NCBI RefSeq assembly: GCF_021129215.1 | Contig: NZ_JAJOLP010000001.1 | Span: 434,001 to 498,000 of the forward strand | Direction of reading: 5' to 3' | Length of the DNA stretch: 64,000 nucleotides | DNA from: Agromyces sp. S2-1-8 | GTDB lineage: Bacteria; Actinomycetota; Actinomycetes; Actinomycetales; Microbacteriaceae | In this document: positions 8,702-17,241 of the stretch, in pieces | Numbering within the stretch: the first letter of the stretch is position 1 | Layout: the number at the start of each line of letters is the position of its first letter | Notes under the pieces: model-generated | Database searches by the model: none | What the model was told of the DNA's origin: nothing | What the model saw: the letters and a program-made list of their open reading frames with translations, nothing else | Program-made: the position numbers and the translations under genes

Positions 8702-9493
8702 GTGGACGGTTCCGAGCACGACGAACGGCGGCGACGCCTGCAGCGGATCGCCTACGGTGCGGATGCCTCGCCCGAAGAGCGGGCGGCCGCCGAGGCGGAG
8801 CTGCTCGAGCTCGCGGACGTCGCGGCGCAGGCGGGCGAGGCCGTTGCCGCTGCCGCCGGCGCCGATGCCGACGTCTCGCCGGGCGGCGTCGATCCCGACG
8901 CGCCGTCCGACGCGATCGACGCCGCCCCGTCACCACGCTCGACGCGGTCGACCGCGCGCTGGGCCGTCGTCGCCGGGGCCGCCGCCCTCGTCGCCGGCCT
9001 TGTCGGCGGTGCGAGCCTCGGCCCGCTGACCTCGGCGATGATCCCGGAAGAGCCTGTCTCGCCGGGCATCATCGACGCGGGCGATCCGCGCTCCGGCAGC
9101 GCACCCGACGCCGAGAGACCCATGATGATCGGAGCAGCCGAAGCCGCCACTGCCACGGAGGCCTACAGCATCATCCGGCGCGACCCGCAGCCGTCCGACG
9201 AACTGCCCGCCGATATCGTCTCGGGGTCCGAACTCGATGCCATGAGCAGCCGGCTGCTGGTCACCCGCTCGGACGGCGCCGCGGCGTATGCGGTGACGAA
9301 GGGCGCCGATCTCTGCCTCGTGATGGTCATGCCGAACGGCGGCGCCGGAACCACCTGCACCTCCGACGGCATGCTTCCGGCGACCGGCCTGCAGGTCACC
9401 GTCGGCTACGAGGACTACCCGCCGATCACCGCTTTCCTCAATCCCGACGGCACGGCCGGTTTCGGAGCGGTCGTGCGACCGGAAGCCGAGTAG
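8702..9493 (+). CDS. Hypothetical membrane-anchored protein
   Basis: A 263-aa protein. The GTG at 8702 is preferred because GGAGG lies 5 nt upstream. The N-terminal 90 residues are charged and Ala/Glu-rich (probably cytoplasmic and helical), followed by one transmembrane segment around AVVAGAAALVAGLVGGAS, then an extracellular domain of about 150 residues ending at FGAVVRPEAE. No recognised catalytic motif. The topology resembles actinobacterial anchored stress or anti-sigma-like proteins, but no zinc motif is seen. Function unknown. Confidence 0.7.
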   Translation: MDGSEHDERRRRLQRIAYGADASPEERAAAEAELLELADVAAQAGEAVAAAAGADADVSPGGVDPDAPSDAIDAAPSPRSTRSTARWAVVAGAAALVAGLVGGASLGPLTSAMIPEEPVSPGIIDAGDPRSGSAPDAERPMMIGAAEAATATEAYSIIRRDPQPSDELPADIVSGSELDAMSSRLLVTRSDGAAAYAVTKGADLCLVMVMPNGGAGTTCTSDGMLPATGLQVTVGYEDYPPITAFLNPDGTAGFGAVVRPEAE

Positions 9494-9515
9494 GCCCGGC
9501 TCGACGCCATGCGTT

Positions 9516-10319
9516 TCAGCCGTTGCGGGCGTCTCGCCAGGCGAGCCAGCGCTTCACCGGCCCGAGGTCGTAGTCGGGGCCGTCGACCCCGATCGTGAAC
9601 AGTCGCACGCCCTGCGCGTAGAGCGCGTCGGCGTGCTCGACATCGACCCCGTGACGGTCGAGCTCGTTCGAGACGGTGATCTCCGAGACATCCCGGCCGA
9701 CCTCGTCGCCCCACCGACGCAGCACGTCGAGCTTGTGGGCGAGCTCGTCGGGCGCGACGAACGAGTGCCAGATGTCGGCGTGCTTCGCGACGAGCCGCAG
9801 CGTCTTCTGCTCGCCCTTGCCGCCGATCATCACGGGGATGCGCCGGGTCGGCGCCGGGTTGAGCTTCGCCCAGCGCGCCTCGATGCGCGGCAGCGCCCGC
9901 GCGAGGTCGTTCAGCCGTGACCCGCGGGTGCCGAACTCGTAGCCGTACTCGACGTAGTCGCGCTCGAACCAGCCGGCGCCCGTGCCGAACACGAAGCGGC
10001 CGACGCCCGTGCCCTTGGCCGAGATGTGGTCGAGGGTGCGGGCCATGTCGGCCTGCAGGTCGGCGTTGCGGTACGAGTTGCAGTTGACGAGCGTGCCGAA
10101 CTCGATGCGCTCGGTCTGCTCGGCCCAGGCGCCGAGCATCGTCCACGCCTCGAAGTGCAGCCCGTCGCGATCGCCGTGCAACGGGAAGAAGTGGTCCCAG
10201 TTGAACACGAGGTCGGCACCGAGCTCTTCGAGGCGCAGCACGGCATCGCGGATCGCCGGGTAGCGGGCGTGCTGGGGCTGCAGCTGCACGCCGAGGCGCG
10301 CACGATCGTCGTAGGGCAT
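9516..10319 (-). CDS. LLM-class F420-dependent oxidoreductase
   Basis: A 267-aa luciferase-like monooxygenase-fold protein. GADLVFNWDHFFPL, RIEFGTLVNCNSYRN and the phosphate-binding FGTGAGWFERDYVEYGYEF are characteristic of the F420-binding subgroup of the bacterial luciferase superfamily in actinobacteria. It probably catalyses hydride transfer using F420H2 on an unknown substrate. It converges with the preceding hypothetical gene (22 nt between stops) and lies 36 nt downstream of the protease gene stop. Confidence 0.85.
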   Translation of the reverse strand: MPYDDRARLGVQLQPQHARYPAIRDAVLRLEELGADLVFNWDHFFPLHGDRDGLHFEAWTMLGAWAEQTERIEFGTLVNCNSYRNADLQADMARTLDHISAKGTGVGRFVFGTGAGWFERDYVEYGYEFGTRGSRLNDLARALPRIEARWAKLNPAPTRRIPVMIGGKGEQKTLRLVAKHADIWHSFVAPDELAHKLDVLRRWGDEVGRDVSEITVSNELDRHGVDVEHADALYAQGVRLFTIGVDGPDYDLGPVKRWLAWRDARNG

Positions 10320-10355
10320 GCGCCCAGCCTACGACTCGGGTTGCGGTTCAGCCGG

Positions 10356-12296
10356 TCAGGGGATGACCACCTCGACGCTCACCGTGTCGGCCTCCTGCCC
10401 GTAGTCCTGCACGTCGGCGTCGAGCACGAGGGTCGTGCCCGACTCGAGGTACTCGAGCGCGTACTCGATGGACGGCAGGTCGGCGGCGATGCCGTCGTCG
10501 TCGGTGCGCTGGTACTCCCACTCCTCGTCGCCCGTGAGCACGAGGGCGACGGGGTAGATCGTCGCCTCCGGGTCGGGCGTCATCGCACCGTAGGTGCCCG
10601 ACTCGTCGACCACGTAGAAGTCCTCTTCGAGGACCGAGCCGTCGGCGTCGACGACGATCGAGAGCAGGGCATCCTGGTACTCGTCGTCGTCGGGCGCGAC
10701 GTACTCGAGCGGCACGTCGATCGTGCGGTAGCCGGTCTCGTCGTCGGTCGTGATGTCCTGGTAGACGGCGATCTCGCCGTCGCCGTCGCTGAGCGTGAGG
10801 TAGGTCAGGTCGTACCGGGCCGACACCGACGCCTCGTCGTCGCCCGCCGTGAGCGCGGCCGGCATCTCGGCGAGGTAGACGAGGTCGTCCCCGTCGCGGT
10901 AGCCGACCGAGACGGTCGAGCTGATCACCGCCGCGGCCGATGCCGGCGGCAGGTAGGCCGTGAAGGCGACGCCGTCGTCGTCGAACGCCACCTCGGTCGC
11001 ATCGTCGCCCGTCTCGAACCGCGCACGTACGTCGTCGGCGAGCCGGCTTCCGCTGTCGAAGAACGCCGACAGGGCGTCGGGCCACGCGGGCACGTCCCGC
11101 AGGGAGTAGTAGTCGTCCGAGAAGTACGCCTCGACCTCGGGGAAGTAGATGGAGAGGCCCGATGCCGAGTCGGTCGCCGGCCCGGTCGTCTCGTCGAGCA
11201 CGAGCGCGTCGAGCGACTGCGCGACCGCCTCGGCCGCGGCGGCCACCTCGGGCCCGCCGGTCTCGGCGAGGCTCTGCACGTATCCGCCGAGGTCGATCTG
11301 GTTCGTGGCGAGCTCTGGGTCGGGGTTGCGGCCGAACTCGAGCACGTCGGTCTGCGCGGTCGCCATCTCCGGGCCGAGGCCGTCGGGATCGGCCTCGTAG
11401 ACGTCGGCCAGTCCGGTGACGGCCTCCTGCACCCCGGCGACCTGGGCGAGGTCGAGCATCGCGAGCGTGATGTCGGCGCCCGTGCCCCATTCCTCCGCCT
11501 GTTCGGCGTAGCCCTCGATGAACGCCGAGCCGAGGTCGGTCGGGGTCGTGCCGGGGTCGTCGGCGAGCGTCGCGAGTTCCGTGTAGTTCCAGCCGTGGCC
11601 GGGCTCGAGCTCCTGCGATGCGACCATCACGCCGGCGTGCTCCGACATGACGCTCGCGACCTCGTACGTCGACATCAGGCACGCATCGAACCCGATGAAG
11701 TCGAGCGCGTCGATTCCGGCGCGGCCCAGTCCGTCGGTGAGGGCCGCGTTCATCTCGTCGAGGTCGAGCACGTCGTAGCCGTCGGTCTCGTCGGGCCCGA
11801 TTCCCGGCCAGCCGGCGCCGTGGTCCCAGAGCACGAGGCCGTACTGGTCGGCCGGGAACCGCGTCGTCGTGTCGGCGATGAAGTCCGCGAGGGTCTCGGG
11901 GGCGCCCATGTTGAGCTCGCCGGGCTCGTCGATGATCGCGAGGTGATCCTGCTGCACCTGGAAGGAGACCGTGTCCTCCCAGTCGGCGAGGTCGACGGCC
12001 GGATCGGTCGTGTAGTCGGCGCTGCGGTCGACGAGCGCGACGATGTTCACCTCGTCGGTGGAGCCGACCGACGCCATCTCGGCGAGGTCGTCGAGCGCGT
12101 ACGGCTCGAGGTTGGTGTCACCGATCATGTAGACCATGAACGTCCAGCTCTTGTGCTCGCCTTCGCCCTCGACGCCCGGCCCGGTCGCGACCGGCGTCGA
12201 GGACGACGAGTTGTAGAGCACCCCCACGAACATGACGAACACCGCGAAGATCGCCGCCAGAATTCCCCACCAGACTTTCGGCACCATGTCCCCCAT
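10356..12296 (-). CDS. Clostripain-family (C11) cysteine peptidase, membrane-anchored
   Basis: A 646-aa protein with one N-terminal transmembrane anchor (residues about 8-27), then a C11 caspase-like domain. WTFMVYMIGDTNLE begins the domain, the catalytic His is in LVLWDHGAGW (His159) and the catalytic Cys in IGFDACLMS (Cys206), the usual clostripain arrangement. After about residue 390 comes a long acidic beta-rich region of unknown role. An alternative ATG lies three codons in. It is probably an extracytoplasmic protease specific for basic residues as in clostripain; specificity is inferred from family only. Confidence 0.85.
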   Translation of the reverse strand: MGDMVPKVWWGILAAIFAVFVMFVGVLYNSSSSTPVATGPGVEGEGEHKSWTFMVYMIGDTNLEPYALDDLAEMASVGSTDEVNIVALVDRSADYTTDPAVDLADWEDTVSFQVQQDHLAIIDEPGELNMGAPETLADFIADTTTRFPADQYGLVLWDHGAGWPGIGPDETDGYDVLDLDEMNAALTDGLGRAGIDALDFIGFDACLMSTYEVASVMSEHAGVMVASQELEPGHGWNYTELATLADDPGTTPTDLGSAFIEGYAEQAEEWGTGADITLAMLDLAQVAGVQEAVTGLADVYEADPDGLGPEMATAQTDVLEFGRNPDPELATNQIDLGGYVQSLAETGGPEVAAAAEAVAQSLDALVLDETTGPATDSASGLSIYFPEVEAYFSDDYYSLRDVPAWPDALSAFFDSGSRLADDVRARFETGDDATEVAFDDDGVAFTAYLPPASAAAVISSTVSVGYRDGDDLVYLAEMPAALTAGDDEASVSARYDLTYLTLSDGDGEIAVYQDITTDDETGYRTIDVPLEYVAPDDDEYQDALLSIVVDADGSVLEEDFYVVDESGTYGAMTPDPEATIYPVALVLTGDEEWEYQRTDDDGIAADLPSIEYALEYLESGTTLVLDADVQDYGQEADTVSVEVVIP

Positions 12297-12334
12297 CGTG
12301 GCGATGGCCGGGGGACGGCCTCAAGCGCGGCGCA

Positions 12335-12376
12335 CGGGCGGGGCCGGATTTCACACAGATCGCACGACCCCGCCCG
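12335..12376 (-). terminator. GC-rich hairpin after the amino-acid permease gene
   Basis: Arms 12335-12343 (CGGGCGGGG) and 12368-12376 (CCCCGCCCG) are perfectly complementary with a 24-nt loop. It lies between the permease stop and the protease start on the minus strand and plausibly ends the amidohydrolase-permease operon. Confidence 0.4.
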
Positions 12377-12382
12377 GCACGG

Positions 12383-13762
12383 CTACTCCTTCAGGTCGAG
12401 CATCGGGGTCGGCCGGCGGAAGCCCTTCGTGGCGATCGCGAGGATGACGACGCCGATGGCGAGCCACGAGAGGCCGATGATGAACGTGCGCGGCGACAGG
12501 TTCGTCCACAGCCAGACCGTGAGGCCGAAGCCGACGAGGGGCAGGATCAGGTTTCGCAGCACGGCGATGCCCGACCGCTCCTTGCGGTCGACGTAGTAGT
12601 GCTTGATGACCGCCAGGTTCACCACCGAGAACGCGATGAGCGCGCCGAAGCTGATCATCTCGCTGAGCAGCGTCAGGTCGAACACGATCGCGAGCAGCGA
12701 CACCGCCGAGACGATGAGGATCGCCACGTGCGGGGTGCCGAAGCGCTTGTTCAGGTGCCCGAAGACCGACCGCGGCAGCACGCCGTCGCGGCCCATCGCG
12801 AAGAGGATGCGCGCGACCGACGCCTGCGAGGTCAGGGCGGAGCCGAAGGCGCCCGCGACGAACCCGGCGATGAAGAGCGGCGTCAGCCACTGGCCGCCGA
12901 CCGCCTGCACGACGTCGAACGCCGCGGTGTCGGCCGAGCCGAACTCGTTCGACGGGAACCCGATCTGGGCGCAGTACGCGAGCACGATGAAGAGCAGGCC
13001 GGCACCGATGGTCGTGATCATGATGGCCCGGGGCACCGTGCGGGTCGAGTCCTTCGCCTCCTCCGAGAGGGTCGACACCGCGTCGAAGCCGAGGAACGAC
13101 AGGCAGAGGATCGCCGCGCCCGCGAAGAGCGGTGCGAAGCCCTCGACCGTGCCGTCACCGGTGAACGGAGCCAGCAGGTCGACGTCGCTGCCGCCCACCG
13201 AGGCGAAGACCAGCGAGACGAACACGACGATGAAGATCACCTGCACGGCGATGATGACGAAGTTCGCGCGGGCGACCGAGACGATGCCGATGAGGTTCAG
13301 CACGGTGACGATCGCGATCGACAGCACGATCCAGACCCAGGGCGGAACGACGGGGAAGGCGGTGTTCAGGTACAACCCGAGCACCAGGTAGTTGATCATC
13401 GGCAGGAAGAGGTAGTCGAGCAGCAGCGCCCACCCGGCCATGAACCCGACGGCGCCGCCGAAGCTGCGCTGCGCGTACACGTACGCGGAGCCGGCGTACG
13501 GGTACGCGACCGCCATCCGCGCGTACGAGCGAGCGGTGAACACCATGACGACGAGGGTGATGATGTACGCCGCCGCCACCCGGCCGCCCGTGATCTGCGT
13601 CACGATGCCGTACGTGGTGAACACCGTGAGCGGCACCATGTAGGCCAGGCCGAACAGCGTGAGGGAGGGCACTCCGAGCACCCGCTTGAAGCGGCCCTCG
13701 GTGACCTGGGCGGTGGCCGACGTGGGTGAGATCAACGGCTCGGGGCCGGTCGACTGGGACAT
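12383..13762 (-). CDS. APC-superfamily amino acid/polyamine permease
   Basis: A 459-aa protein with about 12 transmembrane segments. The ATG at 13762 has AAAGGA upstream. The N-terminal FGLAYMVPLTVFTTYG and AYPYAGSAYVYAQRSFG match APC-family transporters (YhdG/PuuP-like), the second carrying the conserved P-x-AGSxYVY motif of TM3. It follows the amidohydrolase by 26 nt on the same strand, so the pair probably imports and hydrolyses an amide or related nitrogen compound under the divergent TetR regulator. The substrate cannot be read from sequence. Confidence 0.9.
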   Translation of the reverse strand: MSQSTGPEPLISPTSATAQVTEGRFKRVLGVPSLTLFGLAYMVPLTVFTTYGIVTQITGGRVAAAYIITLVVMVFTARSYARMAVAYPYAGSAYVYAQRSFGGAVGFMAGWALLLDYLFLPMINYLVLGLYLNTAFPVVPPWVWIVLSIAIVTVLNLIGIVSVARANFVIIAVQVIFIVVFVSLVFASVGGSDVDLLAPFTGDGTVEGFAPLFAGAAILCLSFLGFDAVSTLSEEAKDSTRTVPRAIMITTIGAGLLFIVLAYCAQIGFPSNEFGSADTAAFDVVQAVGGQWLTPLFIAGFVAGAFGSALTSQASVARILFAMGRDGVLPRSVFGHLNKRFGTPHVAILIVSAVSLLAIVFDLTLLSEMISFGALIAFSVVNLAVIKHYYVDRKERSGIAVLRNLILPLVGFGLTVWLWTNLSPRTFIIGLSWLAIGVVILAIATKGFRRPTPMLDLKE

Positions 13763-13788
13763 GGTGGGGGATCCTTTCGTGGGCGCCG

Positions 13789-15459
13789 CTACATTGCGGC
13801 GCGGTATCGGGGGCTTCCTGCGAGATAGGTGGCGCGGATGGGGAGGACGGGCAGTTCGCCCGGTTCGAGCTCGCGCGGGTCGCGCGCGAGCAGGACGAGG
13901 TCGGCGCTCGCACCGGGTTCGATGCGGCCCCACGGGGCGGATGCCGCGTCGCGGGCGTCGACGGCCGAGGCATCCCCGAACGCCTGGTAGGCGACCGAGG
14001 CCGAGTACGCGTCGAGCGCGCGGTCGACGGGGAGGATCTCGTCGGGGGTCCAGCCGCCGGCGGGAACGCCGTCGGCCGTCTGCCGGGAGGCCGCGATCGC
14101 GAGCCCGTCGAGCGGGGCGCCCGAGCTCACCGGCCAGTCGGAGCCGAACGAGAGCACCGCGCCCGACTCGTCGATCGAGTGCATCCGGTACTGGCGGTCG
14201 GCGCGCTCCCGACCGAGGCGGGGCACCGTGAGCACGGTCATGAGCGGGTCGAGCTGGGCCCAGAGCGGTTGCATGCAGGCGATGACGCCGAGCTCCGCGA
14301 AGCGGGCGAGGTCGGCGTCGTCGACGAGCTGGGCGTGGGCGATGACGGGGCGTCGGTCGCGCGGACCGTTGGCGTCGAGCGCCCGTTCGATGGCGTCGAG
14401 CGCCTGGCGCACGGCGGCGTCGCCGATGGCGTGGATGTGCACCTGGAACCCGGCCGCGTCGACCGCGCGGACGGCGTCGTCGAGATCGCGACCCTGCCAG
14501 ACCGACATGCCGTGCTTGTGCAGTGCCGAGCAGTACGGCTCGATCAGCGCGCCCGTCTCCGACTCGATGACGCCGTCGGCGAAGAACTTGACCGTGTTCG
14601 CGGTGAGCAGCGGCGACCCGAGCGCCTCGACGCGGCGACGCGAGTCGAGCATGCGCGGCAACTGCACGGCGAAGCGGCGCGGGTCGGCGTAGAGCGCGAG
14701 GTTGAACCGCACGGGCAGCAACTCGTGCCGGGCGGCGTCGAGGTAGCTGTCGACGTCGCCGGGCTCGACCCAGGCGTCCTGCACCCAGGTGACCCCGTGC
14801 GAGAGGTAGTACTCCCCCGCGCGCTGCAGGGCGCGACGTCGCTCGTCGGCGGGCCGGGTCGGCGCGACGTCGAGCACGAGGTCGACGGCGCCCCACTCGC
14901 GCAGCGTGCCGAGCGGGCTGCCGTCGGCGCGGCGGGTGATCTCGCCGAGCACGGGTTCGGGGGTCGCGGCGTCGATGCCGGCGAGCTCGAGCGCCTTCGA
15001 GTTGACCCAGATGGTGTGGTAGTCGTAGGCCCGCAGCACGACGGGGCGATCGGCGACCGCCTCGTCGAGCCAGCGGGCGTCGAAGAGCCCCGCCTCGACG
15101 AGGGCCGGGTCGTACGAGGCGCCGAAGATCCAGGGCACGTCGGGGTGCGCGGCGGCGTACTCGCCGACGGCGGCCACGATCGCTTCGACCGAGCGGCAGT
15201 CGCGTACCGCCGGACCCTCGGCCTCGAGGCCGCCGAAGAGCGGATGCGCGTGGCCGTCGCCGAACGAGGGCATGAGGAACCCGCCGTCCAGGTCGACCCG
15301 CTCGAGATCGGCGGGCGAAGCGGCGACGACGGCCGCGGCCGCGGCATCCGCCTCGTCGTCGAGCGCGACGACGACGCCGTCGCGCGCGAGGAGCGAGCGC
15401 GACGTGGCCTCACCGGCCCCGCGCCAGATGGTTCCGCCGAAGAAATGGGTCGTGGTCAA
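13789..15459 (-). CDS. Amidohydrolase family protein (YtcJ-like)
   Basis: A 556-aa amidohydrolase of the YtcJ/amidohydrolase-3 subfamily. The HxH metal motif is in FGDGHAHPLFGG. KFFADGVIES and FQVHIHAIGD carry the carboxylated Lys and further His ligands, and LSFGSDWPVS gives the catalytic Asp. TTG at 15459 with GGAAAG upstream is the preferred start. The ATG at 15522 would start inside the TetR operator and is less likely unless the message is leaderless. It is the first gene of a two-gene operon with an APC permease and is divergent from a TetR gene. It probably hydrolyses an imported amide or carbamate. Confidence 0.88.
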   Translation of the reverse strand: MTTTHFFGGTIWRGAGEATSRSLLARDGVVVALDDEADAAAAAVVAASPADLERVDLDGGFLMPSFGDGHAHPLFGGLEAEGPAVRDCRSVEAIVAAVGEYAAAHPDVPWIFGASYDPALVEAGLFDARWLDEAVADRPVVLRAYDYHTIWVNSKALELAGIDAATPEPVLGEITRRADGSPLGTLREWGAVDLVLDVAPTRPADERRRALQRAGEYYLSHGVTWVQDAWVEPGDVDSYLDAARHELLPVRFNLALYADPRRFAVQLPRMLDSRRRVEALGSPLLTANTVKFFADGVIESETGALIEPYCSALHKHGMSVWQGRDLDDAVRAVDAAGFQVHIHAIGDAAVRQALDAIERALDANGPRDRRPVIAHAQLVDDADLARFAELGVIACMQPLWAQLDPLMTVLTVPRLGRERADRQYRMHSIDESGAVLSFGSDWPVSSGAPLDGLAIAASRQTADGVPAGGWTPDEILPVDRALDAYSASVAYQAFGDASAVDARDAASAPWGRIEPGASADLVLLARDPRELEPGELPVLPIRATYLAGSPRYRAAM

Positions 15460-15521
15460 TGCACCGTTGCTTTCCGTGAGCCGCGTCCGCCCGCGTGTGC
15501 GGGCCGTACGAACATCGTTCA

Positions 15522-15538
15522 TACGAACACTGTTCGTA
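15522..15538. promoter_or_regulatory. Perfect 17-bp palindrome TACGAACA-C-TGTTCGTA, TetR operator
   Basis: It lies between the divergent amidohydrolase and TetR genes. A partial copy, TACGAACA followed by CGTTC, sits directly to the left at 15507-15520. The symmetry and position are those of a self-regulating TetR operator. Confidence 0.75.
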
Positions 15539-15594
15539 CCGAGTGCTGAGAGGTTACACTCTCCGCAGGGCGAACGGAAGATGCGGGGCGCAAC

Positions 15595-16218
15595 ATGTCG
15601 ACGGTGAATCGCGAACAGCTCGTGCGCGTCGCGCTCGAGATCGTCGACGAGCAGGGCAGCGACGCGCTCACGATGCGCACCCTCGCGGGCCGCGTGCACC
15701 GCCAGGTCTCGTCGCTCTACAACCACGTCGGCAGCCGCGACGAGCTCATCGAACTGGTGCGCGCCCACATCGTGCGCGACATCGACACCTCGGCGTTCGG
15801 CGAGCACCCGTGGGACGTCGCCCTCGAGGCCTGGGCCCGCTCGTACCTGACCGCGTTCGCCGCGCACCCGAACCTCATCCGCGTGCTCGCGACGACGCCC
15901 ATCCGCGACGTGTCGACGTTCGAGATCTACGACGTCGTCATCGGCGCGCTCATCGACGCCGGGTGGCCGATGCACCACGCGGTCGCCGTGATGCGCACGG
16001 TCGAGGCGCACGTGCTCGGCTCGGCGCTCGACATCGTCGCTCCGAGCGACATGCTCGACCAGGCTTCCGTGCCCGCCGAGCTCGAGATGGTGCACGCCGC
16101 CCTCGCGCCCGAGTACCAGGAGTCGACGAGCGCGATCGCCGCGTTCGAGATCGGCATGGCCGCACTGCTCGACGGGCTTCGCGCGCGGCGCGCGGCCGCG
16201 CTCACCCCGGTCGACTAG
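15595..16218 (+). CDS. TetR/AcrR-family regulator
   Basis: A 207-aa protein. The N-terminal TetR helix-turn-helix (ALTMRTLAGRVHRQVSSLYNHVGSRDEL, residues about 22-50) is clear. The C-terminal ligand domain (VRVLATTP, MRTVEAHVLG) resembles the TetR_C tetracycline-repressor-like group. It is divergent from the amidohydrolase/permease operon, with a perfect 17-bp palindrome between them, so it most likely represses that operon and itself, with the permease substrate or a derivative as inducer (inference). Confidence 0.9.
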   Translation: MSTVNREQLVRVALEIVDEQGSDALTMRTLAGRVHRQVSSLYNHVGSRDELIELVRAHIVRDIDTSAFGEHPWDVALEAWARSYLTAFAAHPNLIRVLATTPIRDVSTFEIYDVVIGALIDAGWPMHHAVAVMRTVEAHVLGSALDIVAPSDMLDQASVPAELEMVHAALAPEYQESTSAIAAFEIGMAALLDGLRARRAAALTPVD

Positions 16219-16280
16219 CGCAAGCACGATTCCGCCGCAATCCGGTGTCGTCGCGCAAAGAATCCGCGTACACTCCCACC

Positions 16281-16718
16281 ATGGACAACCTCGATCGCGC
16301 GATCCTCGATCTGCTGCGGCAGAACTCCCGGGCGGGCTACGGCGACATCGGCTCGTCGGTCGGGCTCAGCGCCTCCGCGGTGAAGCGGCGCGTCGACCGA
16401 CTCGTCGCCGACGGCGTGATCCGGTCGTTCACGATCCAGGTCGATCCCACCGTCGACGGCATGTCGACCGAGGCCTACGTCGAGCTGTTCTGCCGCGGCA
16501 CCGTGGCGCCCGACGAGCTCAAGCGCATCCTGCAGGAGGTGCCCGAGGTCGTCTACGCCGGCACCGTCACGGGTTCGGCCGACGCGATCGTGCAGATCCG
16601 CGCGCGCGACATCGCCTCGCTCGAAGACGCGCTCGAGCGCGTGCGCATCGCCCCCAACGTCGACCACACCCGCAGCGCGATCGTGCTCTCGCGCCTCGTC
16701 AACCGCAACCGCGACTGA
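16281..16718 (+). CDS. Lrp/AsnC-family transcriptional regulator
   Basis: A 145-aa protein at standard Lrp length: an N-terminal AsnC-type HTH beginning LDRAILDLLRQNSRAGYGDIGSSVGLS, then a RAM (ACT-like) domain with VVYAGTVTGSADAIVQIRARD. ATG at 16281. It follows the TetR gene by 62 nt on the same strand. Lrp paralogues of this kind usually control amino-acid transport or catabolism. The neighbouring APC permease and the PutA gene a few kb away are possible targets, but this is only proximity. Confidence 0.92.
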   Translation: MDNLDRAILDLLRQNSRAGYGDIGSSVGLSASAVKRRVDRLVADGVIRSFTIQVDPTVDGMSTEAYVELFCRGTVAPDELKRILQEVPEVVYAGTVTGSADAIVQIRARDIASLEDALERVRIAPNVDHTRSAIVLSRLVNRNRD

Positions 16719-16742
16719 CCCGCGGGCGACCTCGGCCACGAC

Positions 16743-17117
16743 ATGGATGCCTCGAGCCTGAGCATCTCGATCGATCAGCCCTCGTCCCTGCCGCCGTACG
16801 AGCAACTGCACGCGGCCGTCGTCGAGGCGGTGCGCACCGGCCGTGCGGCCCCCGGCACGAAGCTGCCGACCGTGCGCGCCCTCGCCGAGCAGCTCGGCCT
16901 CGCGGTGAACACCGTCGCGAAGGCGTACAAGGCGCTCGAGGCCGACGGCGTCGTCGAGGGCCGGGGCCGCAACGGCACCTTCGTCGCCGAGCACGGCGAC
17001 CCGGCCGAACGAGCCCTGCAGGCCGCCGCCGCCGACTACGCCGCGCTCGCGAAGCGGCTCGGCGTCGAGGCATCCGCCGCCCGCTCGATCGTCGCCGCCG
17101 CACTCGACGCGGGCTGA
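16743..17117 (+). CDS. GntR-family regulator, YtrA subfamily
   Basis: A 124-aa protein: a GntR winged helix (PPYEQLHAAVVEAVRTG, then TKLPTVRALAEQLGLAVNTVAKAYKALEADGVVEG) followed by only about 40 residues, the short effector-less C-terminus of the YtrA subfamily. YtrA regulators usually control neighbouring ABC transporters; none is adjacent here. It starts 24 nt after the Lrp gene. The second codon region holds a GGATGCCTCG copy (16745), reading Met-Asp-Ala-Ser. Confidence 0.9.
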   Translation: MDASSLSISIDQPSSLPPYEQLHAAVVEAVRTGRAAPGTKLPTVRALAEQLGLAVNTVAKAYKALEADGVVEGRGRNGTFVAEHGDPAERALQAAAADYAALAKRLGVEASAARSIVAAALDAG

Positions 17118-17241
17118 CCGCCCACGCCCAACACTCCGGCCCGCGGCGCAGCATGCGCGACTTCACGATGCGGGAAGACCCGTGGACAGCGCCGGGCGGA
17201 GGCTGGCGCGACGAGCGAAGGCGTGCCCTGCGCGGCGCGCG

